Of a stretch of DNA of 64,000 nucleotides, positions 25,808 through 36,879 are shown piece by piece. Origin of the DNA: Lithospermum erythrorhizon (Eukaryota > Streptophyta > Magnoliopsida > Boraginales > Boraginaceae); NCBI GenBank assembly GCA_019722365.1, contig JADFUC010001017.1:248001-312000 (forward strand). The letters run 5' to 3'. Each line of letters starts with the position of its first letter. The first letter of the stretch is position 1. The position numbers and the translations under genes are program-made. The notes under the pieces were generated by a model. That model was not told the DNA's origin. It did not search any database and saw only the letters and a program-made list of their open reading frames with translations.

Positions 25808-26090
25808 AGAAAATTGAAGAATCTCTTAGGGATGAAGGTATGTAGCAAGTTTGTAGTAATCATAAATTTTAAATTTTATTGGTTGAACTTAAATAATTGT
25901 GGCAATTGAAATAGAAAGTTGAACAATCTTTTAGATGATGTAGTAAGTAGTATTGTAAATTTAGAATTTTGATGGTGGAGTTTTAAATAATTTTAATTAT
26001 TGAAAAATAAAATTGGACAACCATTTAGAGATGGATATAGTATGTAGTATTAACAAATTTTGAATTTTGTTGGTTCAGGCTCAAAATAAT
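25808..26090. repeat. Three-copy diverged tandem repeat, unit about 95 bp
   Basis: Three successive units share the order: aaattga(a)-aatct(t)ttag--atg--gta--tagta, then (t)aaattttgaattttgttgg-t, then aaataattttaattattg. The copies are clearly diverged, so the duplication is old. There is no coding frame. Confidence 0.6.
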
Positions 26091-26394
26091 TTTGAGCCTA
26101 TTCAAACATGAACCATACAAAAGTTATCAGACCTCTGGGTATCCCCAATGTCTATGTGGGAATTAATGAATTTATAGTAAGAAAGAAGCATGATTGAATG
26201 CATCAACATATTTCTTTAAACAATTCATTTTAAAGTATAATAACAAACAATTATACATTATATATTAGCTTTAAGCAAAAAAAGATAAAAAGATCATGAA
26301 TTTTTTGATTGTTTGAAATATGACAAATGAATTTTTAAATAATGAAATTTAAAAAATAGCTAAAGTTTATTGTTAATTATTACGACCGTGGTTT

Positions 26395-26860
26395 TGGAGG
26401 ATGGCCGATCTGATGAATATATTTGGGGTCTTGGTTAATTCTCACCATGAGGGTGAGGGTTTTTTTTTTAAAGAAAACGGGTATCGTTTAGAATTTATAA
26501 AAGATTATTTATTACATAATTTTGTTTCTCTATTATAATTTTTCACCAATTAGCTTGATGAGGATGACAATGAAGTGAAGATATTTAGAGGTTCTGGTTC
26601 GATTATCACCATGTAAAGGGGCGGGTGATGATTTTTTTAAAAGAAAACTGGTACTGTTTAGAATTTATAAAAAATTATATTACATAACTTTGTTTCTCTA
26701 TTATAATTTTTCACCAATTAGTTTGATGAGGATGAAACAAAGATATTTATAAATACTTGATTTCAATTCATGTGGGAGACTTTTTAAATGGCCAAGTATA
26801 AAATTTACGAAAATTGATTTATTGCATACTTTTGTTTCTCTATTACTCCTTTTATCCCAA
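26395..26860. repeat. Tandem duplication, unit about 175 bp, plus a degenerate third copy
   Basis: The block with tttagaatttataaaa, attacataa-tttgtttctctatta and taatttttcaccaattag-ttgatgaggatga occurs at about 26487-26573 and again at about 26657-26738. A weaker third copy is at about 26795-26850 (ttgtttctctattactcc). No coding frame. Confidence 0.65.
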
Positions 26861-29195
26861 TTTGTAAGTTACTTTTATTTTTACATAAAGTTTTAGGATG
26901 ATTCAAACTCATCTCACCTTGCTCCATTTTATTTGACTCCACAAATTTGAACCGAAAGGGAACAAAATTTGTGATTTTCATTTTAGAAAAAGTGACATTA
27001 AAGAATACAATTTTTTAATTTCTTTTTATCACTATAATAAAGAAATCACTTGTAATAAAACTACCACGTGCAAAAAAATCTTTACGTCGAGGAGAAATAA
27101 ATGAATGAATAAGTTAGCCAAATGTACAAAAAAAGCGAAGATAAAATCCTGATTTAGAAATCCTCGACAATCTTACTATTTTTAAAGGTGCATTTTAAAT
27201 GGTTTTGTCAATGTATTTTTGTTTAACATGACAGGTCATTATAAATGATTTAAGTTATTAATGTGTTTGGGAAATGTTGGTTCCAATCTGAGGAGCCTTA
27301 CTTTTATTTGTCCTTTATTTGGACTTTCTTTTGTATGGGTGTTCTTGATTGTTATGGTTTGCAGGGAGCCAGGGATTGAACCTTCAAAGGACCAAGGCCG
27401 AGGTGTGGGTGGTCCACATGGTGCACAGAAAGTGTGGTCACTTTGTGACCCATGATTTTCAAACGATCAAAGTTAGTATCTTGGAGTATTTAGAGGATAC
27501 TAAATATGTAGGAAACAAAGTGACATTACCTTTAATGAAGTGAATGTTGTGGCATTTATAGAAGATCTGAAAAGACCCCTCTAATTACCAGGTTGTTGAG
27601 GAGATGAAAAGTATCCGACTAGGATAATCTCCAAAAAGCCTTTTAGCTTGACCTAGACCTATGAGTCTAAAACAATCATCATCTCTTGGGCTAATCAATA
27701 AATGAAATTTGGTTCGTCGAGTTTTTGAAATATTACATTTCCCCCATAATAGACCCCAAGCACATTTCTCTATTAGGTTTCAATGCCACATTAAAACATG
27801 GATGATATACACTCGATACATATTCTGAGGGGATCAAATGCACAACGATACTAGTTATAAGGATCATTTGGCCCAACCATTAAAGTTTTGAGACAAGAGG
27901 AATCGATATTGATTCCAGCGAGTGCTAAGAATTCCAACAATATTCTCCTTCTTTAACGTTTCTATCTAACGTTTCTCATTAAATTGAAAACTAATCTGAA
28001 CCCATTGAAAATGTGAAAAAGTGAGAATGTTACACTAATTATGACAAAAAATTACAATTTTATGAAACTATTTATCGGACATTTTTTGCATTCTATAAAA
28101 CTGCTTGGATGTTTGTTCATGAAAACCGGGGGACTGGTGCATTTATTATATTGAAACTGAAACAGGTATTGTAACTATTATGGATCAAAATATGACTATT
28201 TCCCTTTTTTTCGAATGCCATATTGATAGGTATAAATAAAGATCGGATCTCGTCAAACAAAGGTGACCAGCACTAGTGTTTAAAAGGCTCACAGCTTCAT
28301 TCCCTAGATTATAAATTTCAACATTGAGGTGAATTTTATTTAATATTTAAAGCAAAGTTTGTAAAATAAGCAAATGTGAGGCGCGGTCTTAGGAAGGTCA
28401 GAGGGCTGACACACATGGGGAGACCGACAAACAGTAACAGTCCTGGGCTGGGTGAAGCCAGCTGTGTGTTTTGTTTATGTCACATATGATTACATGACTT
28501 CTGTAGAAAATATGTAACAAACATTAAAATGTATATGGAGGAGTTTTACATGTTTTAGATATTATAAAGGCACAATGCATCGTTAATCACCTAAGGATGA
28601 TGGGTAATTTCATAATTTGATTACCTATGTTTTGAAGTGTTTCATTCCATCATTATTATTGGCTTGCTAGATAGTATAGATTAGTTAATAATACCTTCAT
28701 TACCAAATTTCTTTCTATTAATTCAGTTCTAATTGTACTTTATTAGTGAGTTAGAACTTGATTGTTTGGTGTAATGATAATATAAACAAATTTAACAAAG
28801 CGATTCGCTGGTCAATTAAACCCGAATTCAAATTATAACCTTAAATGTTAGACCCATAAAATGAATTTCGAACTGATTTAATAAACCGATCAACGAACTA
28901 TTAATGAATTAATCGGGTTGACAATCTCTCTCGTGTCTCTCTCGTCTCTACCAATAAGTATGAAAAGAATAAGAACAATAGATAATGGTATAACTATGCT
29001 TCTATTTGATCTAATGAAGTGTGAGTATACTGATGTTGATTAATGGTTTCCTGGGTTAGTTGTGGCGGCGGCCAATGGAAAGGGGAAGAGGTGTGGATTT
29101 TGTTTTGTCTTTTCAATTTTGGTTAAATATGAATAAAACTTTAACAGAAAATTTAACACAAGAACATATGGGATACCAAGAATAGAGTAATAATA

Positions 29196-29458
29196 TACTA
29201 TCTCTATTTGTAAAAGATTGTTATATTTATTTATTTCATGGTCAAAGATTAACAAATTTTACAATTTTAATTAACATTCAAAATTTTAATTTGAATCAAA
29301 ATTATCAAGTTAATAATAAAGTATGTTAAAAATATTGCATATTGATATTTTTTTCAAACAAATATATTATACATTAAAAATTATTTGAGTTCAAAATTAA
29401 ATAAAAATACAACTCATTAAAATGAAAATGTAACAATCTGTTAAAGACGAAGTTAGTA
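29196..29458. mobile_element. Stowaway-like MITE
   Basis: The left end tactatctctatttgtaaaagattgttat and the right end, on the opposite strand, tactaacttcgtctttaacagattgttac form imperfect inverted repeats bounded by TA. Their layout matches diverged Stowaway ends. The element is about 263 bp and AT-rich. Confidence 0.6.
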
Positions 29459-29588
29459 CTTCAAAACATAAGTGATTAGTGACGCTTTTTGCCTAAAATA
29501 AATACATAAAATATCCAAATGCATATAGAATAGGATTCGCCCCCAATCCCAAAAGGTAAGGAATAATGAATTTTTTACACTTGGTGGA

Positions 29589-29620
29589 GTCGAGTACCTA
29601 CCTATTGAGGTATTCTCGAC
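29589..29620. promoter_or_regulatory. Palindrome upstream of a small ORF
   Basis: gtcgag-tacct and aggta-ctcgac form an 11-bp stem with an 8-base loop and a small bulge. It sits just upstream of the TATA box of the small ORF. It could be a dimer-binding site or a chance palindrome. Confidence 0.35.
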
Positions 29621-29632
29621 CTATGCAAGTGT

Positions 29633-29641
29633 CTATATATA
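29633..29641 (+). promoter_or_regulatory. TATA box candidate
   Basis: The string ctatatatac lies about 70-80 bp before an ATG at 29712, and the sequence between is A/C-rich like a plant 5' UTR. TATA strings are frequent in AT-rich DNA, so this gains weight only from its position. Confidence 0.4.
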
Positions 29642-29711
29642 CAGCCTTCTTAGACATAATATCAACGACATAAAACCCAAATTTTCCTCTACTATTATTT
29701 CATTACTAGCC

Positions 29712-29819
29712 ATGGAATCAAACAGAATCATAACCAAAATAAGAAAACAATCCTTTTCTCTACTAGATCATCCTGTGAAGCCTAATGTCTTTCAGGTGGC
29801 CAATTTACTAATCTTCTGA
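29712..29819 (+). CDS. Candidate small ORF (35 residues), unrecognised
   Basis: An ATG in a reasonable context (gccATGG) opens a 36-codon frame, stop included, starting MESNRIITKIRKQSF and ending in VANLLIF. A TATA box and a UTR-like leader lie upstream. In the frame one base back, the sequence just past the stop reads LLKVVILLGAIMMIGLN, which would be a membrane helix. The real gene may therefore be frameshifted here, or the two frames may be unrelated. I do not recognise the family. It could be a small peptide gene, a decayed gene or chance. Confidence 0.25.
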   Translation: MESNRIITKIRKQSFSLLDHPVKPNVFQVANLLIF

Positions 29820-29899
29820 AGGTGGTAATATTGCTCGGAGCTATTATGATGATTGGTCTTAACAGAAAAATAATAAATTAATCATAACACAGAAAGATA

Positions 29900-30700
29900 A
29901 AAATGGAAATATGCAGTCTATATAAGGTATTTATATATTTATATATTGTACGTATGAGGATAGTGTTTGATATGTACTATCTATGATGCATAATTTACGG
30001 TTAAGAATTGACATGTATATAACATGCCTTGTAGATTATTATTAGTATATATATGTCTAAAGTCCGTGAGGTGATGATGAAGTTTGTAAATGTAATATTA
30101 CTTGTGTGATTAATAAACTACTTCATGGACAAGTGAAGTTTTCTTAAGATTTGTTTGATTTTGCTTCATTCCTCAGTACCAATAGGTTATATTCAAATGA
30201 TTATGTTATTAAGAAGGAGCCGTAATTATACACTTGCATTTTGTTGGAAATGTTTGGAAATCACTAATCATCACTAAACATATATAAAAATGTGAATAAA
30301 GATTGTATTTCTTCCCTTTTCACATTACTAATTAATAAATTCTACATAAAAATCCCAGAAGTTAGGAGTTACGATGAATTAAGCTTCTTACTAAATGCAG
30401 TGCTTTTTATTTGGCGTTTTTGCTTTCTTAGAATGACTTTTTTAGTATAACGACTAACTGATGCTACTACGAGGTTAGAATCACATCAAATCCACGGACA
30501 CGAGTCACCAATGATGGATGACTCAAATGCAAAGATTCGCGGTTCTTAAATAGCAAATAAAACAATATACATTTTGAAAAACGGTTTTTAGAAAATGATC
30601 CATCGTGGTATTTCCTAACCACACAAAAACCGGCAGAAAATTATGATAAATAGAAGTCTGAAATGTGATACTCTGACTCTGTCTGAAATGAAGTAACAAC
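29900..30700. other. AT-rich spacer, no gene seen
   Basis: Only short random frames are present. The right part approaches the decayed integrase end of the Gypsy element, whose 3' LTR could not be found. Confidence 0.5.
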
Positions 30701-31574
30701 AAATAGAGGAATAAGATTACAATAAAAACAAAATTTGCTTGAGGATCTACTACCACGAAATCATTTCGCTAGACTCTAAGGCCACGATCACTCGAATAGA
30801 TGCGAATACTTTTGACTAAGCATCACTGTCAACTTGGCACAAATAAATGTAAGCCCATGGCCGAATGAGGGTGTAAAATTGCGAAGGCAGTGAATCTCTT
30901 TATCTCAGGCGAGAGTGCTTCACCAGCTTAGTGTAATATAAGAATGTGGGATTGCTTAGTGAATAGGCCTTGGCACAACTCAGGGCCATAATAGAATAAA
31001 ATATCAACGGCGGGTTTATTGTCATCTTTCCGCGTCATAAAGAAACCCTTCGATTACCCACGTACGTGATGCGTGAATTTATAGGCGAAAATGCAACTAA
31101 ACATGCACAATCTAATAAAGAACATCCGACAATAGTGATCATGCATTTCAAGAAATACTTGCGACAACAATACCCAATCAAGTCCACAACTCTACTCTAT
31201 CAACCAACAATGTAAAACATCACGACTAACAACTAGACCATCCAACTCCACAACTCTACCAACAACGTTGGTACTACTCAGCCCACAACTAAACAACTCA
31301 ACGTGAATCCGGATTTCTACAACTAAGGCGCCTATAATCAACCTCAACCTGCAGGGAGAAACTTATGTCCGTCGACATAAGCTAAACAACACTTTCGTAG
31401 CAGTGCAGGCAAATACAACACACTCGTGCGATACAGGGCAATGGATAACAACACACTCGTAGTTCCACTCCAACCAACAAAGCATCCATGACCTTACGCT
31501 TCCTAAGCCCAGTTCGCCAGGTCTACCGTCCATTCTTGCCAATTCTAGATTCGATCTAAGCCTTTGGTGAACTC

Positions 31575-32600
31575 TCATATGGCGAAAAATCTCCCCGTCA
31601 CATTACCAGACATCAAAATGACTCCCAAACTGTTTTCATCTCTCTCCTGCGGATCCTTTGATTTCCGGCTACTGCTTTCGGCCCAGCATAAATATACTAA
31701 ATTTCTCTTCCACAGGTGGTACTCAATAGTCAAAGTCATAATCAGGTAGAACTCATCCACCTCCATTGCCTCAAATTCAAATCTCTACAAAAACGGGAAG
31801 ATATTTCAAATTCTTATAGTCGATGCATCGGCATTTAACCCACTCTGAGATAGTGTCTCCCACAATTTCAACATAAAGACTATAAGCATTTAGCTGAGAT
31901 CATGAATTCGGATAGTTCTTCATTGATTCCTCAGTGTCGTGAAGCATAGGCAATCACCTTCCCATTACGCATAGAAAACACCCCGATCCGATGCGAAGCA
32001 TCGCTATAAATCACGTAGCCCTCAAAACGGACGGTATCGCTGACCAGCCCCAGATCATTAGTCGAAACTCCCACTACAATACCACAGCTTGATTCTCACA
32101 ATCATCATCCCAAATAAATGGAACCCCTTTTAGGGTCAGCACAATTGATAGGCGTCATGATCAAAAGATCGCCAGTGAATCTCACGTAATAACCCGACTA
32201 ACCCAAAGAAACTCTAACCTCAATCACTGGGTGGGGCGCTCCCCCGTTTCTGACCTCCATACGATGCTTTCTGACATAAATACCTCGGCGAAATAACGCA
32301 TGACCAGGGGTTGCACTTTACATGGCAATCACATTTAGAAAACTTGGCATACAATGGTCTTTGTCTCAAGGTCCCTCAACACGATGCAAATGCCTCTCAT
32401 CTTTCCTCACTCCCCCACAGAATATATCGAGAATATGCGTAATGAATACATGACTTTCATTTAAAAATTTTCCACGAAACACGGTTCATCAAATCCATAA
32501 GGCCGCGGTTCATTCGTGTCAAGCTATGCAGGATCGGAGCCGATTTCGGAAGATACTCCCACTTTGATCCTCAGTGATGATAATGGAGACCATGAATCGA
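31575..32600 (-). pseudogene. Gypsy reverse transcriptase/RNase H remnant
   Basis: On the minus strand I read KGVPFIWDDDCENQAV near 32090-32140 (family pattern KGV-F-WT-ECE-SF), then VRFEGYVIYSDASHRIGVFS near 31985-32040 (pattern G-V-YSDAS--GLGCVL) and NGKVIAYAS. Downstream, near 31680-31760, DYDF-YEYHLWK matches the DYD--I-YHPGKAN string. Upstream fragments near 32.3-32.4 kb (LRDLETKTIVCQVF) match LR-L---KLYAKFSKCEF. Frames change repeatedly. Confidence 0.85.
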
Positions 32601-33249
32601 TATTAAAGGCACGCTTGGCATCCTTGATTTGATCAAAAAAATGGAATCAGTCTGGGCAATGGGTGCTCGGTTTGTTAATGGTCACTTTATTATTTGCCCA
32701 TAGTCAATGCCTGACCTCATTCTGAACCATCCTTCTTTTCACAAACAGAAATAATTGCTTGGCGGAGGTCTGTTCGATGCGATGAATCCTTTCTCCAGCA
32801 ACTCCACATGCTTTGAGTCCATGATTCACGCAGCAGTTGGGCCATCGGTCTGGCGGAAGAAGTGGTGCCGTACCGGAATAACCTCGATAGCAAATTCGAT
32901 CTCTCCCTCTCTGCAGCGGCAACGTGATGCGAGAAGCATCATGACTGCCGTCTCTAATATGCTCCTCTTACTCTATTCAAATCAATCACATACCCCAAGA
33001 ACCCATATACCCTTCTGAATCAACCTCGCTTGGCCTCAGTCACGTCTAAAGGCTTCGAGCAAAATCTTTACACATCTCCTACAAATCGGATACTCTGGTC
33101 TCTCCAGAACTAATCTCCTTCGATGGCGATCAATAACGACATGATGTTTCCCAAGCAATCCATACCAAGACTGGAACCAGGTGAGCTCAAATGAATAAAG
33201 GTCTACAAATACAGTCTAACATGACCAGAGCTTCCTGCGGTGTCATAAT

Positions 33250-33400
33250 CTCGAGTGGAGCAGACCAAGGCACCTGACATACGAATGTCTTTTGAAATAA
33301 AACTACTTGAGAAACAAAGAAATCGTGGCCCAGAATCAAACAACACACAGCCTCGATATCACAGAAATAATGTACGTTACCCTCATGCCTCTGACGAAAT
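33250..33400 (-). pseudogene. Gypsy aspartic protease remnant
   Basis: A minus frame reads FDSGPRFLCFSSSFISKDI, which corresponds to the retropepsin segment VLFDSGATHSFIS with the catalytic Asp-Ser-Gly kept and the Ala-Thr changed to Pro-Arg. It lies between the gag-like region and the RT remnant, as expected. Confidence 0.6.
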
Positions 33401-34426
33401 GCTGGCATGGATCAGCCTCAGCCCAACAGCTGGTACTTCTGGCGCTCCTGCAAAGGGTCATCCGGCTCCATATCCCGGCCTCCACGGCCCGGCTGAATGA
33501 CACCAAATACATGCCGTCTTTGTCTTAGCACCACCTGCAGGGGCGATCCTTCGCCAGATGTCACGGCTATTGGCATAGAGAGCAATGTGAGAGCCACCCT
33601 CTCTGGCAATCCTGGCACATGCCCCATCGGCCATAGCAGTAGCAGCGGATACTTCTACGAACCCTGGAGACTACTCGAACCCCGCCCGGATGCCATGGCC
33701 TTGATCATGAGAAGGAGGCGATTCGTGCTTCCGAGCGAGCTGCCGAACCTTTGAAATAACTCTGCCCGGGGCGACTCTGTGGTCCGTCCTCCTCTGAACT
33801 TCAGAGCTGAGTCGGCCTACCGGGCCCAGAAAGTCTCGAATTAGAGCTCTCCTCGATCCCAGCTCGCCTCATTTTCTGTAACTCTGGTTTCCTCTTGAGG
33901 CTGCGTTCCTCGTGAAGCTGAGTAAACCATCATTGAGATACAAGTGACCTCTCCCATCAACCCATCCCTCGGCCCTAGTGATCCTGCTGCCTCTGCCGGA
34001 TAAGCGATGAGTAAACCCGTATAAGCTGAGCGTCTCGTGCTCACTCATTGACCTGGAACATAGTAGGCGAGGCCAGGCTTCTCCCGGCTTCCCTTGTGGG
34101 TCTCTAAACAATAATTCTTCAGGAAGGCTCATCCCTGATCCCGTCGGTAAAAAATGGACTTGTGTCGGGATAAACTCAAATAGCACACTCTGGCAGAACC
34201 CCGGAAACCCGGAGGTCCGTCCTCAAAAGAAAAAATAAACGGTATACACTTACCCATTTCAGTGCCATGGGCTACCACGGCACCTCTACATTTCTACCAC
34301 TTGCGAACTGGGTGGCATCCTCAACAGTCTGATAAAAGAAAGACTCGGACTTTTTTAACAAAAGGCCACCCTCTAGCGACTCAAGAAAAAAAACAAAATT
34401 CTGCTGCTCTGATGTCCCCAGGCTAA

Positions 34427-34440
34427 GCTCGATGCCAAAA
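34427..34440 (-). other. Primer-binding site of the Gypsy element (initiator tRNA-Met type)
   Basis: On the minus strand, one base after the LTR end (ggtcgttaca), the sequence reads ttttggcatcgagc. This resembles the plant tRNA-iMet primer-binding site TGGTATCAGAGC with one substitution and one deleted base. Its place next to the LTR supports both the LTR boundary at 34442 and the minus orientation. Confidence 0.6.
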
Positions 34441-34441
34441 T

Positions 34442-34970
34442 TGTAACGACCACTTGGTCAAACATACAGGTAAGAATCATTATAATCCAGGAACACGAGA
34501 GGTCACCAAGCCGGTGGGCGACTCGGTTTAAAACTACTCGTTCGCTTTAAAAATTTGATTTCCATTAATATTCTCAAAATAATAACGTTTTAAAATTCTG
34601 ATCAACCCAGGTGACCCTCCAACCAACTGACTCCATTTATATACATACAGCTTATATCCCAAATAAACTTGATAATGCTTGCAAAATTTTGAGAGGTAAG
34701 TCTTTGTCTTTCGAATGCAAAATGATAAGCTGAAATTAAGTTTGAAATAAGGGACAGCGATAAAGCAGGTTGACCAGCATAAAGAATGGTAGCCTTGAGG
34801 ATCCTGGGCCTGTACTGGACAGGCTTCCTAAAGCAGGCCTCTTGGCTGTGAGCACAGATGAAAATGCAGCCCGTAAGCGAAGAGTTAATGGCAGTGAACA
34901 ACACAGAAGGGGTGAACTTACACCGTCACAGACAGGCGGACAATATTATAATAGCCCGACATGAATAAAT

Positions 34971-35013
<43 letters not shown>

Positions 35014-36870
35014 ATGACTACCTAATAAAGTCATACAATAAGACTCCAAAGAGATTCTGGGGCATAACATGTCAAGATATAATAGAGGTCTCAATAGGCA
35101 CAAACACCCGAGAATGAAATCATAGAGACTAGGCAGCATTGCTTCTAATTAAATCTGCAACCACATCTCATTATCTACAGGCTTATACACTTCCCAATGT
35201 AAGCATATGCACCGATCTAGTCTACTGCTTGGCGGAATGGATCGATCATTAATAACCACGCACTTATACCGTGGTATAAGGCTGACAAATAAATAATGCA
35301 TGTAAGTGACAATAGATCTCCATATCTACGAGTATAAGGTAGCATGACAATGCACGCATCAAGCGATAGATCTAAATACTTTAGCAGCCTGCAGTATAAG
35401 GCCAATGAATATAGGAAGGAGGAGTCACTTTTTTAACCTAATCATCCCGACATAGAGATTGAATCCTGGTATTAGGTAACAAAATTAATTACATAACTCC
35501 GACCCGACACCTCTCGATAACCAACTACTCTACTCCCCGAGCAAAGTTAAAGCACCGCATCATAAATCAATCCTGACCTTGTGACAAGCCATAAAGTACC
35601 AATGAGAATGAAATCAATATAAGTTGTTAGGAGTTCAAGGCATTGCTTACCTCAGCCAATCTTTCCTTAGCGGAATATAATCACGTAATCATATCATGCA
35701 TTTCCCTTATGAAATGAATACCTTTACTAATCATACAACGATTACATGTATATCATTCTCACGTAATCATAACACAGCCAACATGTACATCATTCTCACA
35801 TAATCATACTACAATAACATGTTCACCTGATTTGAAGTAAGCGCATTAAAAATAACGCTGGTGAGATAAATCTTTCGCTTTCTGCTGGTACCACGAAAAC
35901 CGCCAGCGAACACAATCGCGTGGCGCGCCACCACGATCAGCAACAAAAACGCGAGAAAGTAATATCAGACCTACTCTGATACTGCGTTCTAGAACCATTT
36001 ACCCGACTCTTAGTGAACTGTTTCTAAACGGTCCCGAAATGGCGGATAAAAGCAGCGAATTAATAATCCGTCGGACTGCTTAATCGATCTCAGCTAGAAT
36101 TCCCACCTTATTATTTTAACATTTCATATCAAATTACTCGAGTCATTCCTAAATTAACCACCGAGTCCATAATTAACAACTTTATGCTCAATATCAGTAT
36201 AACTCAACTTACAAATCGCGCTTTTCAACCTAACTCTCTTTAATCATTTTCTAAATAAATTTTCTGACAACTAAATAGGTCCCAATTAAACTCCCCTACA
36301 CATTTAAAGTCTTAGAAAAATATCAGCAAGAGAAGTCAACTAAAACCTAAAAAGTCAACTCGTAATGCTTGTCCTTCGAGCAACCTAAATCATGAATTCA
36401 TCACTTATACATCATAGCATCATAACAAACTAAGATTCATCATAAAATTAAGTCATGTAAAGTCAAGCAGAAAGAATACAGCCTCAAAAATCAACCAAAA
36501 CTTCTGACTTTTCTTACCTCAAAATCGTAGGGAAAGATGTTGGGAAGCCTTAACAATCAACTCGAGGATCTTTATATGCAACAAAGTGAGGAAATGGAAG
36601 AAATTTTTTTGGGGTTTTGCTCCAAGAGAGCTCTCGGCCAAGATGAAGAAAATGGGGAAGATATTTTGTGTTTTGATGATAAGGATGGAAGATGTGATAA
36701 GCAAAAACTTATGAGAGTTTATACCCGAATCAAGCGAATTGGGTTCTCTTGACTGCAGTCTAACTTAACTTTCGAATTGTCCCAATTTCATTACTATAAA
36801 TGTGATTATTTCCAAATAGTGCAGATTAACTCTATTATTATAAGTGCCGGGCAGGTTATTTCGGTGGTTC
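34442..36870 (-). mobile_element. Gypsy LTR (5' LTR of the minus element)
   Basis: The boundary tgtaacgacc at 34442 is the reverse of the usual Gypsy LTR end ggtcgttaca and abuts the primer-binding site. The stretch aligns by eye along its length with 42.4-44.9 kb: shared blocks include the splice-like ttacctcagc, the ctcggccaagatgaag block near 36.64 kb and the palindrome cttataccgtggtataagg at 35263. The right boundary is approximate. It is about 2.4 kb, long for an LTR. Confidence 0.7.
34973..35011. repeat. (TA)n microsatellite inside the Gypsy LTR
   Basis: About 19 TA dinucleotides in an uninterrupted run. It is likely polymorphic. The related LTR at 42.4 kb has only a short tatat string in the matching place. 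Confidence 0.9.
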
Positions 36871-36879
36871 ATCGAGATA

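Larger units (their letters stand above)
22836..29190. other. AT-rich intergenic DNA without genes
   Basis: About 6.3 kb of strongly AT-rich sequence. It holds a MITE (23.27-23.87 kb) and two tandem duplications (25.8-26.1 and 26.4-26.8 kb), listed separately. Only short frames occur, for example around 27261-27540, and none has a recognisable domain. A GC-richer patch at 28380-28480 has no assigned identity. Confidence 0.55.
30750..34440 (-). mobile_element. Degraded internal region of a Ty3/Gypsy retrotransposon (minus)
   Basis: Read on minus from the LTR at 34442, the order is primer-binding site, gag-like GC-rich region (33.4-34.3 kb), protease (about 33.25-33.4 kb), reverse transcriptase/RNase H (about 31.6-32.6 kb) and a possible integrase trace (about 30.75-31.1 kb). 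This is the Gypsy order, with RNase H before integrase. The coding is full of frameshifts and stops. The RNase H wording resembles plant chromoviruses (Tekay/Del type). No matching left-hand LTR was found near 30 kb, so the 3' end is probably deleted. Confidence 0.8.

Noticed and set aside
33187..34186. Several minus and plus open frames as host genes
   Set aside because: They are fragments of the GC-rich gag/protease part of the degraded Gypsy element; the protease DSG motif appears in one frame.
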